64,000 nt of DNA from Salimicrobium album (GTDB lineage: Bacteria > Bacillota > Bacilli > Bacillales > Halobacillaceae): positions 1-64,000 of the forward strand of contig NZ_FNOS01000006.1 in the NCBI RefSeq assembly GCF_900107115.1, in the 5' to 3' direction. Made by a program: the position numbers and the translations under genes. Position 1 is the first letter of the stretch, and the number at the start of each line of letters is the position of its first letter. This document shows, piece by piece, positions 6,970-16,674 of the stretch. The notes beneath the pieces are model-generated. The model had not been told where the DNA came from. It did no database searches and worked only from the letters and a program-made list of their open reading frames with translations.

Positions 6970-8313
6970 ATGGGCAAATATTTTGGCACAGACGGGGTGC
7001 GAGGAGTCGCAAACAAGGAATTGACCCCGGAATTTGCATTCAAATTGGGAAGGTTTGGCGGTTATGCGCTTACGAAAGGGCAGGAGAAACCGAAAGTACT
7101 GATCGGGAGAGATACCCGGATATCCGGAGAGATGTTCGAAGGAGCTCTTGCCGCCGGTCTGCTCTCCATCGGAGCGGAAGTTATGCGTCTCGGAGTCATC
7201 TCCACACCTGGGGTCGCTTATTTGACGAAAGCTATGCAGGCGGAAGCGGGTATCATGATTTCGGCTTCCCATAATCCGGTGGAAGATAATGGCATCAAGT
7301 TTTTCGGTTCGGACGGCTTTAAACTTTCGGATAAACAGGAAGAAGAGATTGAAGCATTGATTGATGCGGAGGAAGATGAACTGCCACGTCCATCCGGCAG
7401 CGACCTCGGTCAGATCAATGACTATTTCGAAGGGGTCCAGAAGTATATGCAGCATATGAAGAAGACGGTGGATCACGACTTTGACGGCATGCACATCGCT
7501 ATCGACTGTGCGAACGGGGCCACGTCCTCCATCGCTTCCCATCTGTTTGCGGACCTGGAAGCGGAGATCTCCTCTATAGGTTCCACCCCGGACGGGCTGA
7601 ACATCAACGAAGGCTGCGGGTCTACCAGTCCGGAAGCACTTCAGGAACTGGTGAAGGAGAAGAAAGCAGATATCGGACTCGCCTTTGACGGAGACGGAGA
7701 TCGTCTGATTGCGGTAGATGAAAAAGGGCAGCTCGTGGATGGCGACCGGATCATGTATATTTGTGCGAAATTCATGAATGAACAGATGATGCTCAACAAA
7801 TCCACCGTCGTTTCGACCGTAATGAGCAATCTCGGGTTCTACAAGGCACTCGAAAAAGTAGGGATCAAGAGTGACAAGACGGCCGTCGGCGACCGTTACG
7901 TTATGGAAGAGATGCGCAAAGGCGACTATAATTTAGGCGGGGAGCAGTCCGGCCATATTATTTTCCTCGACCATAATACTACAGGGGACGGCATCCTTTC
8001 CGCTCTGCAGCTGGTAAACGTGGTCCGGGACACCGGCAAGCCGCTTTCGGTCCTGGCCCAGGAAATGAAGAAATTCCCCCAGGTCCTTAAGAACGTTAGA
8101 GTGTCAGATAAAAAAGCGGTCTTTACAAACGACCGGATCCAGGAAAAAATTGCGGAAGTGGAAAATGAGATGGGCGACAGTGGACGTGTTCTCGTCCGTC
8201 CTTCCGGCACCGAGCCGCTCGTCCGTATTATGGCTGAGGCTCCTGCGGAAGAGGAATGTGAAGCCTACGTGAAGAGAGTAGTCGAAGTAGTCGAAGAAGA
8301 GCTCGGAATGTAA
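6970..8313 (+). CDS. glmM: Phosphoglucosamine mutase
   Basis: GlmM converts glucosamine-6-phosphate to glucosamine-1-phosphate for UDP-GlcNAc and peptidoglycan. The 447-residue sequence has the catalytic serine in SASHNP (Ser100), the magnesium loop DGDGDR near residue 240 and the phosphate-binding PSGTEP near residue 415. It is the last gene of the cdaA operon and is followed by a strong terminator. Confidence 0.97.
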   Translation: MGKYFGTDGVRGVANKELTPEFAFKLGRFGGYALTKGQEKPKVLIGRDTRISGEMFEGALAAGLLSIGAEVMRLGVISTPGVAYLTKAMQAEAGIMISASHNPVEDNGIKFFGSDGFKLSDKQEEEIEALIDAEEDELPRPSGSDLGQINDYFEGVQKYMQHMKKTVDHDFDGMHIAIDCANGATSSIASHLFADLEAEISSIGSTPDGLNINEGCGSTSPEALQELVKEKKADIGLAFDGDGDRLIAVDEKGQLVDGDRIMYICAKFMNEQMMLNKSTVVSTVMSNLGFYKALEKVGIKSDKTAVGDRYVMEEMRKGDYNLGGEQSGHIIFLDHNTTGDGILSALQLVNVVRDTGKPLSVLAQEMKKFPQVLKNVRVSDKKAVFTNDRIQEKIAEVENEMGDSGRVLVRPSGTEPLVRIMAEAPAEEECEAYVKRVVEVVEEELGM

Positions 8314-8332
8314 GGGTAGTATTTAGAGAAGC

Positions 8333-8367
8333 AGCGTGGACGGAAACAACGTCCGCGCTCCTTTTTT
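8333..8367 (+). terminator. Terminator after glmM
   Basis: A ten-pair stem (AGCGTGGACG with CGTCCGCGCT, one G-T pair) with a seven-base loop is followed by a T-rich run. Confidence 0.9.
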
Positions 8368-8466
8368 TAGGCTGGAACGCCGGGTTGTATTACTTTCGCA
8401 CTGCTTTTGCTCGCCTGAGGGGAAGTATAACTGTTTCATCTTTATATCCGGCGTCAAGAGTGACGG

Positions 8467-8504
8467 TCCGGGGTAACGATTGCGGGAGAGTCGTTACCTC
8501 CGGA
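8467..8504 (+). other. Isolated hairpin in the glmM-glmS gap
   Basis: CCGG and TAACGA (8468-8479) pair with TCGTTA and CCGG (8491-8503) across two small internal loops. It has no T tail. The rest of 8369-8572 shows no gene or other signal that I can support. Confidence 0.35.
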
Positions 8505-8572
8505 GCCCTCATCCGTTTCTCACCGGCACGTAACGCCCTAGTCGTAACTTCTGCGCTTTTACGTAAAAAAGA

Positions 8573-8602
8573 TTGACGTTTCATTTTATCCTCGAGTAGA
8601 AT
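8573..8602 (+). promoter_or_regulatory. glmS promoter
   Basis: TTGACG at 8573-8578 and TAGAAT at 8597-8602 with an 18-base spacer fit a housekeeping promoter. It lies about 100 bases upstream of the ribozyme cleavage site. Confidence 0.65.
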
Positions 8603-8700
8603 AAGAGTGTTGCACTTATATGTTTAATTGAGGAAAAAATGGTTAAATGAACAAGGTGCCTATTCATTATAGAAGAGAAAGGAGCAGTGAGGGGTAATTA

Positions 8701-8866
8701 ATGTAAAGCGCCAGGACTGCAGATCAGGACGTTTTTATCTGCAGTTGACGAGGTGGAGGTTCATCGAGATCATTCGGCGGATACCTCCCGGTTGCCGACA
8801 TTTCAACCGACTGTTTCTGTGCTAAACCGTAGAGGCGACTCTTCGTCCAACGCGCAGGGACAAAAT
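8701..8866 (+). ncRNA. glmS ribozyme-riboswitch
   Basis: The leader carries the conserved glmS ribozyme core. AAGCGCCAGGACTG is the 5' P1 strand, with cleavage expected between A8707 and G8708. It is followed by GACGAGGTGGAG and by GGCGGATACCTCCCGG, the P2.1/P2.2 pseudoknot region, and then P3-P4. In this class glucosamine-6-phosphate acts as the cofactor for self-cleavage, which lowers glmS expression. The 3' limit is approximate. Confidence 0.95.
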
Positions 8867-8942
8867 GTTCAAAAATAACAGGGAAAGGGGCAGTCTCGCC
8901 CCTGGTGGTGGTGACTGCTCCTTATTAGAGGAGGACATCACA

Positions 8943-10745
8943 ATGTGTGGTATTGTAGGATATATTGGTAAGGATGACACGAAGGACATTTTGCTCGAAG
9001 GTCTTCAGAAATTGGAATATCGCGGGTATGACTCGGCAGGTATCGCCACGTTATCGGGTGAAGAGCTGCACGTTTTTAAAGTAAAGGGCAGAATTGCCGC
9101 TTTGCGTGAAGAAGTGGACCCGAACGTGAAAGCGACTCTCGGTATAGGCCACACACGCTGGGCGACGCACGGAGCGCCGAGCAAAGAGAATGCCCACCCT
9201 CACCAGAGCGACTCCGGACGCTTCACTATCGTTCATAATGGTGTGATTGAGAACTATAACCAGATCCGTAAAGAGTACCTCGGAGACGTTGAGCTGAAGA
9301 GTGAAACGGATACAGAAATCATCGTACAGCTGATTGAACTGCTTCATCGTAAGACTGACAATACGAAAGAAGCGTTCCGTCAGGCGGTTGAACTTCTGAG
9401 CGGTTCCTACGCCCTGGCTCTTATCGACAGCCGGGACGAAGATACGATTTACGTCGCAAAAAACAAGAGCCCGCTTCTCGTAGGCCTGGGCGACGGTTTC
9501 AACATGGTCGTCAGTGACTCCATGGCCGGTCTTCAGGCTACAAACGAATTCATGGAACTTATGGATAAGGAAATTGTGATCGTGAAACGGGAAGACGTGA
9601 CTGTTGAGAAACTTGACGGCACAGAGGTCGAAAGAGAATCCTTCACCGCAGAAATCGATTCGATGGATATCGAAAAAGGAACGTACCCTCACTTTATGCT
9701 GAAAGAAGTCGACGAACAGCCGTTTGTCATCCGTAAAATCATTCAGGAGTATCAGGATGAAGACGACCGCATCAAGCTTGATCCGGAAGTGCGCGAAGCA
9801 ATGAAAGAATGCGACCGTATTTATATAATTGCTGCAGGAACGAGCTATCACGCCGGCCTTGTAGGCAAGCAGTTCCTGGAGAAGATATCCGGCATTCCGA
9901 CGGAGGTCCACGTAGCGAGTGAATTCTCCTACAACATGCCGCTTCTGTCCGAGAAACCGCTTTTCGTCTTCATCTCCCAGAGCGGAGAGACGGCGGACAG
10001 TCGTTCTGTGCTCGTTCAGACGAAGAAACTAGGTCATCCGGCACTGACGCTTACGAACGTTCCGGGCTCCACCCTTTCCCGTGAAGCGGATTACACGCTT
10101 CATCTGCATGCGGGGCCTGAGATCGCTGTAGCGTCCACGAAAGCATATACGGCTCAAATAGCCGTCCTTGCCATCCTTGCGGTTGACACTGCCCGTGCCA
10201 AAGGTATCGAGCTTGAATTCGATCCTATGCAGGAGCTCGGCATTGCAGCGAACGCTATGGAAGCATTGACAGACCAGAAAGAAGAACTTGAGAATCTGAC
10301 TCGGGAATACCTCTCCACAACACGCAACTGCTTCTTCATCGGACGCAGTATCGATCATTACGTCGGTGTGGAAGGTGCTCTTAAGCTGAAAGAGATCTCC
10401 TACATTCAGGCGGAAGGCTTCGCCGGGGGAGAACTGAAGCACGGAACGATTGCTTTGATCGAAGAAGGGACTCCGGTGATCGCCCTTGCGACTCAGGAAA
10501 GCGTCAGTCCGTCGATCCGCGGCAACGTGCAGGAAGTAGAGGCCCGTGGTGCGAATACTCTCACTATCAGTATGAAAGGTATTGAGGAAGAGGACGACGA
10601 ATTCGCTATTCCGAAGGTGCACGATCTGCTGACGCCACTCGCATCCGTTATTCCGCTGCAGCTGATTGCTTATTATGCAGCTCTTCACCGTGATTGTGAC
10701 GTGGACAAACCGAGAAACCTTGCGAAGAGTGTAACAGTAGAATAA
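8943..10745 (+). CDS. glmS: Glutamine-fructose-6-phosphate aminotransferase (isomerizing)
   Basis: GlmS makes glucosamine-6-phosphate from fructose-6-phosphate and glutamine, the first step to UDP-GlcNAc. The start at 8943 gives MCGIVGYIG, placing the catalytic glutaminase cysteine at position 2; an AGAGGAGG site lies just upstream. The frame is open back to 8865, but that extension overlaps the ribozyme 3' end and would bury Cys2. Two SIS sugar-isomerase domains follow from about residue 285. The 600-residue length is typical. Confidence 0.97.
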   Translation: MCGIVGYIGKDDTKDILLEGLQKLEYRGYDSAGIATLSGEELHVFKVKGRIAALREEVDPNVKATLGIGHTRWATHGAPSKENAHPHQSDSGRFTIVHNGVIENYNQIRKEYLGDVELKSETDTEIIVQLIELLHRKTDNTKEAFRQAVELLSGSYALALIDSRDEDTIYVAKNKSPLLVGLGDGFNMVVSDSMAGLQATNEFMELMDKEIVIVKREDVTVEKLDGTEVERESFTAEIDSMDIEKGTYPHFMLKEVDEQPFVIRKIIQEYQDEDDRIKLDPEVREAMKECDRIYIIAAGTSYHAGLVGKQFLEKISGIPTEVHVASEFSYNMPLLSEKPLFVFISQSGETADSRSVLVQTKKLGHPALTLTNVPGSTLSREADYTLHLHAGPEIAVASTKAYTAQIAVLAILAVDTARAKGIELEFDPMQELGIAANAMEALTDQKEELENLTREYLSTTRNCFFIGRSIDHYVGVEGALKLKEISYIQAEGFAGGELKHGTIALIEEGTPVIALATQESVSPSIRGNVQEVEARGANTLTISMKGIEEEDDEFAIPKVHDLLTPLASVIPLQLIAYYAALHRDCDVDKPRNLAKSVTVE

Positions 10746-10751
10746 TAGACG

Positions 10752-10794
10752 AAACCCCCGCTATTTTCCTCGGAAAATAGCGGGGGTTTTATTT
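10752..10794 (+). terminator. Terminator after glmS
   Basis: A near-perfect stem of about 17 pairs (AAACCCCCGCTATTTTCC with its complement) ends in a T run. It is the strongest terminator in the window. Confidence 0.95.
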
Positions 10795-10895
10795 AGGCAG
10801 TCAGCGATCCATAAAGACTTTTCCTCGTAAAAAAGAAGGTGCGCACGCGTCGATGACGAATTATAAAGAAAAGCAGGAAAAAGGGGGAAGTTATT

Positions 10896-12032
10896 ATGAG
10901 GGAAGTAGTTATCGTGGAAGCTCTGCGGACAGCTGTCGGAAAAAGGAAAGGGAGTCTCGGCAATATTCGGGCGGACGAACTGGCGGCCAGGACACTTGAA
11001 GGGCTGATGGAGCGGTCCGGAGTACTGCCGGAGGAAGTGGACGACGTCATACTGGGAGCCGTCACACAGACCGGAGAACAGGCGGGGAATGTGGCGAGAA
11101 ATGCGAGTCTGATGGCAGGGTTTCCCGTTACCGTACCCGGAGTCACCATCGACCGCCAGTGCGGATCCAGTCAGCAGGCGGTTCATTTCGCCTCGCAGGC
11201 TATTATGAGCGGGGATATGGATGTCGTCATCGCCGGAGGCGTAGAAAGTATGACCCGGGAACCGATGTTTTCCAATTACCGGGATGTCGCTCCCAGTCCC
11301 ATGCTGACGGATAGATATGAAATAGTGAATCAGGGAATCTCGGCAGAAAAAATTGCTGCGAAATGGAGTTTTTCAAGAAACGACCTGGATTCCTTCGCTG
11401 CCGCGAGTCACGAACGGGCGCTTCTGGCCCAGGAGAACGGGAGATTCGATAAAGAGATCCTTCCTCTGGAGCTGGAAGATGGAGCTGTATTCAACAGAGA
11501 TGAAGGGCCGCGGGAAGGTTCCACCACGGAAGTGCTGAACGGGCTTTCTCCCGTTTTTACCGAAGACGGGGTAATAACAGCGGGGAATGCCAGTCAGATG
11601 AGCGACGGAGCCTCCGCTGTACTTCTTATGTCCCGGGAGAAGGCGGAAGAGCTTGGGTTGAAACCGAGAGCAAGGATTATAGCAAGAAGCGTTGCAGGAT
11701 CCGACCCGACACTGATGCTTACAGGCCCTATCCCGGCTACGGAGAAAGTACTGAAAAAGGCAGGGATGACGATTGGAGATATGGATACGTATGAAGTGAA
11801 TGAAGCTTTCGCTTCCGTGCCGCTGGCCTGGCTGGAGGATACGAAAGCCGATCCCGGAAGGCTGAACGAAGACGGAGGGGCTATCGCTCTCGGGCATCCG
11901 CTCGGGGCTACGGGTACGAAACTTATGACGACGCTGCTGCACCGCCTGGAACGGACGGGAGGCAGATACGGATTACTTGCTATATGTGAAGGCGGGGGAA
12001 CAGCGAACGCCACTATTATCGAACGCCTATAA
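10896..12032 (+). CDS. Thiolase (acetyl-CoA acetyltransferase family)
   Basis: A 378-residue cytoplasmic thiolase that condenses two acetyl-CoA or cleaves 3-ketoacyl-CoA. Cys89 in RQCGSS is the acyl-accepting cysteine; NEAFA, GHPLGATG (general-base His) and the C-terminal CEGGG complete the active site. It starts at an ATG after AAGGGGGAAG. No other fatty-acid or polyhydroxyalkanoate gene is beside it, so the direction of the reaction cannot be told. The DeoR regulator 65 bases downstream may control it or only itself. Confidence 0.9.
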   Translation: MREVVIVEALRTAVGKRKGSLGNIRADELAARTLEGLMERSGVLPEEVDDVILGAVTQTGEQAGNVARNASLMAGFPVTVPGVTIDRQCGSSQQAVHFASQAIMSGDMDVVIAGGVESMTREPMFSNYRDVAPSPMLTDRYEIVNQGISAEKIAAKWSFSRNDLDSFAAASHERALLAQENGRFDKEILPLELEDGAVFNRDEGPREGSTTEVLNGLSPVFTEDGVITAGNASQMSDGASAVLLMSREKAEELGLKPRARIIARSVAGSDPTLMLTGPIPATEKVLKKAGMTIGDMDTYEVNEAFASVPLAWLEDTKADPGRLNEDGGAIALGHPLGATGTKLMTTLLHRLERTGGRYGLLAICEGGGTANATIIERL

Positions 12033-12051
12033 CGTTTTCTATTGCATAAAC

Positions 12052-12091
12052 ACTTAAAATGACTTACAATCACTTATAAATACTTAAAGGT
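12052..12091 (+). promoter_or_regulatory. Four 10-bp direct repeats upstream of the DeoR-family gene
   Basis: ACTTA recurs at 12052, 12062, 12072 and 12082, each in a ten-base unit of the form ACTTANAAWN. The period equals one helical turn, so all copies face the same side of DNA. Phased direct repeats are the normal operator form for DeoR-family regulators, and this array ends just before the regulator start. Confidence 0.65.
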
Positions 12092-12097
12092 GATGCT

Positions 12098-12853
12098 ATG
12101 TATCAGGAAGAACGGCTGGAAGGAATTATAGTAATGATCCGTGAACAGGGGAGAGTCCGCCTGGAAGAAATATGTTCTTCTTTCCAGGTGTCCCGGGATA
12201 CTGCCCGAAGAGATCTTGTAAAACTGGCGGAGCGCGGAGAGGTCACCCGAATGCACGGGGGAGCCATCCTCCCGAAATCCGGGAAGGAACGCATGGATTA
12301 TACAGCCAGACTTCAGAAGTTCAGTGCAGAAAAGAAAAAAATCGCCCGGGCTGCCGCCTCCCTCATCCGGGAAGGGGACTCGATCATTTTTGATACGTCT
12401 ACGACTGTGCAGGCCATTTCCGCCTTCATTGACGTCCTCCGGTTCGCAGCTGTCACCAACTCCATTTATGCAGCGGAGCTTCTGGCCGAAACGAACGCCG
12501 ATATCAATCTTCTGGGCGGTCAGTTGAATAAAGAACAGCGGTTTCTTTACGGTCCTTCGGTACTTGTAAAACTGGAGGAATTTTATGCGGATAAGCTGTT
12601 TGTCGGGACGTTCGGGATTTCTGAAGAAGGTCTGTCCAGTTATCATGAGGAAGATGGTTACGTGAAGAAAATGATGATGAAACGAGCGGAGGAAGTGATT
12701 GTAGTAGCTGATCATTCCAAACTGGAAAAACGGGGGTTTTACACGTTCTCATCCCTCGAAGGAGTGGATAAGGTTCTTACAGACAGGGAGCCTTCTTCTT
12801 TCATGAAGGACGTGTTTGATGAATATAACGTGGAGTGGATAGTCGCCACGTGA
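12098..12853 (+). CDS. DeoR-family transcriptional regulator
   Basis: A 251-residue repressor. The N-terminal winged helix-turn-helix (residues about 5-58, VRLEEICSSFQVSRDTARRDLVKLAERGEVTRMHGGA) carries the DeoR family signature. The C-terminal DeoRC domain senses a sugar phosphate in known members. The ligand and the targets are not evident; no sugar kinase or PTS gene is adjacent. The phased repeats just upstream suggest autoregulation. Confidence 0.88.
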   Translation: MYQEERLEGIIVMIREQGRVRLEEICSSFQVSRDTARRDLVKLAERGEVTRMHGGAILPKSGKERMDYTARLQKFSAEKKKIARAAASLIREGDSIIFDTSTTVQAISAFIDVLRFAAVTNSIYAAELLAETNADINLLGGQLNKEQRFLYGPSVLVKLEEFYADKLFVGTFGISEEGLSSYHEEDGYVKKMMMKRAEEVIVVADHSKLEKRGFYTFSSLEGVDKVLTDREPSSFMKDVFDEYNVEWIVAT

Positions 12854-12858
12854 GCGGG

Positions 12859-12906
12859 TCCGGCCGGCGTAACCTTTTCTGGGGCGTAACGGCCGGTCTT
12901 TTTTTG
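12859..12906 (+). terminator. Terminator after the DeoR-family gene
   Basis: CCGGCC pairs with GGCCGG around a loop of about 25 bases and is followed by CTTTTTTTG. Confidence 0.7.
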
Positions 12907-12960
12907 TATAGATGAAAGTGAATGTGTTATTGTGTAGCAAAGTCAAGGGAGGTTTCAATA

Positions 12961-14319
12961 ATGAATGAACAGGAATGGATTCTTTCTCAAAATAAGGATA
13001 AGCGTGTCATAGAACCCTTGAGAGCCGTATATTATGAACGTGCTCAAATAGTGGAAGCAGTGCAGGGCAGGAGTATGTACTATCTGTTTTTCTACAAAGA
13101 ACAGTATGTAACAGCCGTTCAGGCAAAAAAGATAAAATACAATTCGTTCATCGGTCGTGCTTTCCGTTACGGACTGGTATGCGAAGCTCCGCACCCGCTG
13201 ATCGATCATTTGAACATCAGTGGCCGTTTTCCGGCCTCCACGTATAATTCACTGCTCCAGCACCTCTCCGGTAAGTATACGAATCAGGAGCAGGCGTATA
13301 TCCTTACTTTTCTGGAATCCTTCCTTCCGAAAAAGAAACTTCTCCAGGAAATCAAAACTCTTTTTTATGAAGTCCGCCGTCAGGGAAAAATGTTCCATTC
13401 CTATCGGATTATACGGCTGCTGATGGATTTCGCTCCCCGCCACCGCTTCGTAAAAGAACTCTCCCATGATCTTCAGTTTCAGAAATTCGAAGAAATCTAC
13501 GATCTCCCCGCGGAACAGCTGTGGGAAAAAGATCCTTTGTATGCTGAAAAATACCTCTTCCATAATCGTGATGAATCTTTACTGTCCATGTTGTCAAGTG
13601 AAACCCCACTCGAAATTACAGCTTTTCGCCTTCTCCTGAGGCAGGAAAACCCCATCGTACCGGGCGAATATGAATTCAAGTTGGAATCTGCTTTCTCTCC
13701 GGGAGAGCGGCTCCGTATACTCGAGCATGCTCTGGAACTTTCGCCGGAGGACGGGGAAGTGAAACAGCTGCTTTTTTCAGGGTACTTAGCGGCCCAAAGG
13801 CTGAATGATGCGTTTCTGCTGACGGGGAGACAGGAGATGGCTTTAGGCATTCGGGAACGCGGGATGGTGGAAGACGTACTCCTTTCAGAAAAAACGGGTC
13901 TGACCTCCCTTTCGGCGTGGGGGAGCTTTCTCCAGGAAATTTTGAAACATGATACGAAAGAGGAAATTCCCCTGCTCAAAGCTCTTATCCGCAACACTCT
14001 TCCTCATTACTCGCCCGGGGAAATCAGAGACATACTCGACAGTAGGGCGGAGGCCGAAGCGGAGGAACTGAAAGAGAAGTTATCCTTTATGGAAATGTGG
14101 GAGGAAGACCTCGACCGTATGGAAGAACTAGGAGCTTTGTATTACGAATTCGACTGGAAGGAAAAAGCGCTGGAATGCTTTCAGTACGCTTCCGAAATGT
14201 CTCCGGAAAAAATCGGGCCGGTCCAGTGGCTGGCTAAAATTTATAAAGAACTGGGAAAAGAGAAAGAGGCGGCCTCCTACCGGGAATTGGAGAAGCAGAT
14301 TCGGAAACTTTCCTTGTGA
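12961..14319 (+). CDS. TPR-like protein of unknown function
   Basis: A 452-residue soluble protein that I do not recognise by family. The start is the ATG at 12961, preceded by AAGGGAGG. The first 120 residues are mixed, with many aromatic and basic residues. From about residue 120 on it is almost all helix, and the last 70 residues (LGALYYEFDWKEKALECFQYA, then LAKIYKELGKEKEAASY) read as two tetratricopeptide-type helix pairs. No signal peptide or membrane segment is seen. It is flanked by terminators or promoters and seems monocistronic. It is probably a scaffold or adaptor, but that is only an inference from the repeats. Confidence 0.7.
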   Translation: MNEQEWILSQNKDKRVIEPLRAVYYERAQIVEAVQGRSMYYLFFYKEQYVTAVQAKKIKYNSFIGRAFRYGLVCEAPHPLIDHLNISGRFPASTYNSLLQHLSGKYTNQEQAYILTFLESFLPKKKLLQEIKTLFYEVRRQGKMFHSYRIIRLLMDFAPRHRFVKELSHDLQFQKFEEIYDLPAEQLWEKDPLYAEKYLFHNRDESLLSMLSSETPLEITAFRLLLRQENPIVPGEYEFKLESAFSPGERLRILEHALELSPEDGEVKQLLFSGYLAAQRLNDAFLLTGRQEMALGIRERGMVEDVLLSEKTGLTSLSAWGSFLQEILKHDTKEEIPLLKALIRNTLPHYSPGEIRDILDSRAEAEAEELKEKLSFMEMWEEDLDRMEELGALYYEFDWKEKALECFQYASEMSPEKIGPVQWLAKIYKELGKEKEAASYRELEKQIRKLSL

Positions 14320-14401
14320 GAAGAAAAAAAATGGTGTATAATAAACATATATTTTGAAAATTCAGTTATTTCAAGTTTCCAAAAGGAGAGGAGTTAAAAC
14401 A

Positions 14402-14758
14402 ATGGCGAATGACACACGTCCCCCGGCATCTTCCTCCACTGGTCTTGAAGAGAACATCGGCGGTCTCCTGACGTATCTACTCGGGTTCATTACTGGAATC
14501 ATTTTTCTGCTTATCGAGAAAGAAAGTTCCTTTATCCGCTTCCATGCCATGCAGTCGACTATCGTTTTCGGGGGTATTTTCATCCTCGGACTTGTCGTCG
14601 GAATGATCCCTCTCATCGGCTGGCTTATCAGTCTTCTGATTTCACCCGTTTCTCTGGTTTTGTGGGTTTTCCTGATGTACAAAGCCTATAACAAAGAACG
14701 TTATCATCTCCCGGTAGTCGGGGATATGGCGGAAGGTCAGGTTAAAAAGATAAAGTAA
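14402..14758 (+). CDS. DUF4870-type small membrane protein
   Basis: 118 residues with three hydrophobic segments (about 19-38, 50-72 and 76-98) linked by RFHAMQST, the pattern of the DUF4870/Tic20-like family. The start at 14402 follows AAAAGGAGAGG; upstream in-frame codons lack a ribosome site. The N-terminus is Pro/Ser rich and cytoplasmic. Function unknown. Confidence 0.8.
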   Translation: MANDTRPPASSSTGLEENIGGLLTYLLGFITGIIFLLIEKESSFIRFHAMQSTIVFGGIFILGLVVGMIPLIGWLISLLISPVSLVLWVFLMYKAYNKERYHLPVVGDMAEGQVKKIK

Positions 14759-14776
14759 TCATTTCGGACTAATACA

Positions 14777-14824
14777 AAAACGCGTTTTCCAAAGTGTGCC
14801 TTTCGGAAAACGCGTTTGTTTTTT
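14777..14824 (+). terminator. Bidirectional terminator between convergent genes
   Basis: AAACGCGTTTTCC pairs with GGAAAACGCGTTT. A T run follows on the plus strand, and A residues precede it, so it also serves the minus-strand antiporter gene. Confidence 0.9.
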
Positions 14825-14834
14825 TGCCTGCATT

Positions 14835-15788
14835 TCAAAACATGATATAAGAAGCTGCAAAGTACAGAATAACAGTTACGGCAGAAGGTATGGCGTAGGC
14901 CCCGACACGCTTAACGGCTGTACGTTGCAGCGCGAAGATGGTAAGGGCGATCATTACAAGACCAAGCAGGGCAACAGTAATGTTAGAAGGATCGGCAACG
15001 TTCAGAATAGCTTCTTTTCTGTAGAAAATGTCGGTGATGACAAGCAGCTGAAGATTGAAAAGGTTACTGCCAAGAATCGACCCTATGGCGAGCGAGTAGT
15101 TCATAATTCGGAAAGCAGCCAGCACAGTCACCAGTTCAGGAAGTGACGTGGAAGCGGCGATCAGAAAGCTCCCGACGAAACTTGCGTTCATTCCGGTTTC
15201 CTTGGCAATCAGATCCCCATAGACAGCGAGAGCACTACCTGCCACAAAAACGACCAGAGCCGCTATGATGAAGCGGGTCACTCCCTGCTTCAAGGTAATG
15301 GGAGAGGTCGGCTCGTCCGCCTCTTCTTCCGGGTTCCCCGATGTCTTCATTACAACAATGTAGATGGCGACGAGCAGATACATTTCGATACCCACGTTGA
15401 ACAGTTCCGGTGCATCCCGCCACAGAAGTGCGGCAGAAATGAGAGCCGTCATCACAAGACCCGTATACGCGACGGGGAGATGGGTGCTCTGCTCTACGGT
15501 ATTGAAAACCTTCCGTTTCCGATAAATAAAATCGAAAATCATGAGGATGAGGACGTTGAACACGTTACTCCCGAGCATATTTCCGACGGCTATGTCGGCA
15601 TTATCGATGTATACGGCAGTCAGACTGGTGGTCAGTTCAGGCAGAGAAGTGGCCCCGCCTATAAGCAGGGTACCCACCATAGCCCCGCTCCACGTGGATT
15701 TCTGGGAGATGACGTCTCCGTATTTGTTTAATTGAATCGCTGCAAAAATGACGACTATCGCAGCCGCAGTGAATATGACGAAATTCAT
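14835..15788 (-). CDS. Sodium/calcium exchanger family membrane protein (CaCA)
   Basis: A 317-residue integral membrane antiporter, probably exchanging Ca2+ or Na+ for another cation. Two homologous halves are visible. Each has the alpha-repeat signature: GGATSLPELTTSL near residue 45 with GNMLGSNVFN, and AASTSLPELVTVL near residue 210 with GSILGSNLFN. About ten membrane segments fit. The acidic loop between halves (PEEEADEP) is short. It is monocistronic and convergent with the gene before it. The ion specificity is not readable from sequence. Confidence 0.88.
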   Translation of the reverse strand: MNFVIFTAAAIVVIFAAIQLNKYGDVISQKSTWSGAMVGTLLIGGATSLPELTTSLTAVYIDNADIAVGNMLGSNVFNVLILMIFDFIYRKRKVFNTVEQSTHLPVAYTGLVMTALISAALLWRDAPELFNVGIEMYLLVAIYIVVMKTSGNPEEEADEPTSPITLKQGVTRFIIAALVVFVAGSALAVYGDLIAKETGMNASFVGSFLIAASTSLPELVTVLAAFRIMNYSLAIGSILGSNLFNLQLLVITDIFYRKEAILNVADPSNITVALLGLVMIALTIFALQRTAVKRVGAYAIPSAVTVILYFAASYIMF

Positions 15789-15985
15789 GTTGACCCTCCT
15801 GCATTGTAGAAATAACTATTCCTAACTATAGCGAAGGGGAAAAGGAGCGTCAATTTATTAGGGAGCGGAAAAGAGCCGATTTCGTGAAAAATAAAACGAG
15901 GGTTACGGGGGAGAGGCTCTTCCCGGGGATTCAAATTTCCAGAAACGGGTATATTATAAAGAAAGAGCCTGCAGGAGGTGGTGAC

Positions 15986-16216
15986 ATGGAGTACGAGTTC
16001 ATGACGACGGAATGTGCCCTTCCCTGTTTAGTGGTGTCGGATGAGGATAACGGCAGGTATATGATTCAGAATTTCGATCGAAGCGGTGAAGTTTTCAATT
16101 CAAAAGAAGAGCTTGTGAAATGGATGGAGACTTTTTGGAGCCCTGATTTGATGCTTGAACCAGAAAGATATGACGAGGTCTTACAGGAAATCAAAGAAAG
16201 CGTACTCCCTGTCTGA
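15986..16216 (+). CDS. Small acidic protein, function unknown
   Basis: A 76-residue protein beginning at the ATG at 15986 after GCAGGAGG. The upstream in-frame extension to 15884 has no ribosome site. It reads as a short beta-strand region followed by an acidic helical tail (ELVKWMETFW). No membrane segment is present. It is followed at once by a terminator. Confidence 0.6.
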   Translation: MEYEFMTTECALPCLVVSDEDNGRYMIQNFDRSGEVFNSKEELVKWMETFWSPDLMLEPERYDEVLQEIKESVLPV

Positions 16217-16238
16217 TGAACGGGGGGTACGCTTTTTT
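16197..16238 (+). terminator. Terminator overlapping the end of the small acidic gene
   Basis: AAAGCGTACTCCC pairs with GGGGTACGCTTT and is followed by six T. The 5' arm is the last codons of the gene. Confidence 0.88.
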
Positions 16239-16279
16239 CTGCTTGTATGTCTAATCTGCCTCGATCCGGAAATTTTACC

Positions 16280-16674
16280 CGGAAGTTTCCGCTTTTCATT
16301 GTGTCCAGCTGCACCACCCAGAAGTCCACGGTCCAAGCCGTAGTTTCTTTTTCAGGAAAGGACACCTGAAAAGCGAACCTCCTGCTTACGCCACCGCTTC
16401 TAACCGGAAGTTTCCGCTTTTCATGATCCAGCTGCAGCGTCCAGAAATTCATGCCATAAGCAGCACGGATCAGTGAAAGGAAAAGTCACCTTTCACGTGA
16501 CCGGTCTGCTTATGCCCTCATTTCTAATCGGACGCTTACGCTTTTCATGATCCAGCTCCGCCATTCAGAAGTCCGTAAGATAAGCTGGCCCTCCTGTTTC
16601 GGGATAGAGCACCCGAAGCCCGGAGTACCTGCTTATCTTAGAACTTCTAAGCGAACGGCTCCGCTTTTCTTTTA
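16280..16674. repeat. Hairpin repeat block 1: modules C, B and A
   Basis: This block fills the gap between two convergent genes. Three long imperfect hairpins, at 16319-16402 (C), 16441-16525 (B) and 16566-16648 (A), are separated by linkers of the type CGGACGCTT-CGCTTTTC-GATCCAGCT. Module B nests stems AGAAAT/ATTTCT, CATAAGCAG/CTGCTTATG and GAAAGG/CCTTTC. Module A nests AGAAGT/ACTTCT, TAAGATAAGC/GCTTATCTTA and TCGGG/CCCGA. The same modules recur at 19895-20186, 26506-26765 and 39448-39600. Confidence 0.9.

Noticed and set aside
8385-8584. Short overlapping frames on both strands in the glmM-glmS gap
   Set aside because: No ribosome site; the region carries a hairpin and the glmS promoter instead.
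8865-8942. N-terminal extension of GlmS
   Set aside because: It would hide the catalytic Cys2 and overlaps the ribozyme end; the ribosome site favours 8943.
9051-10688. Long minus-strand frames opposite glmS
   Set aside because: Shadow frames of a highly conserved gene; no ribosome sites or domains.
16280-16674. Reading the hairpin repeats as a CRISPR array
   Set aside because: Units are about 85 bases, internally palindromic, few in number and not separated by unique spacers; no cas gene is present.
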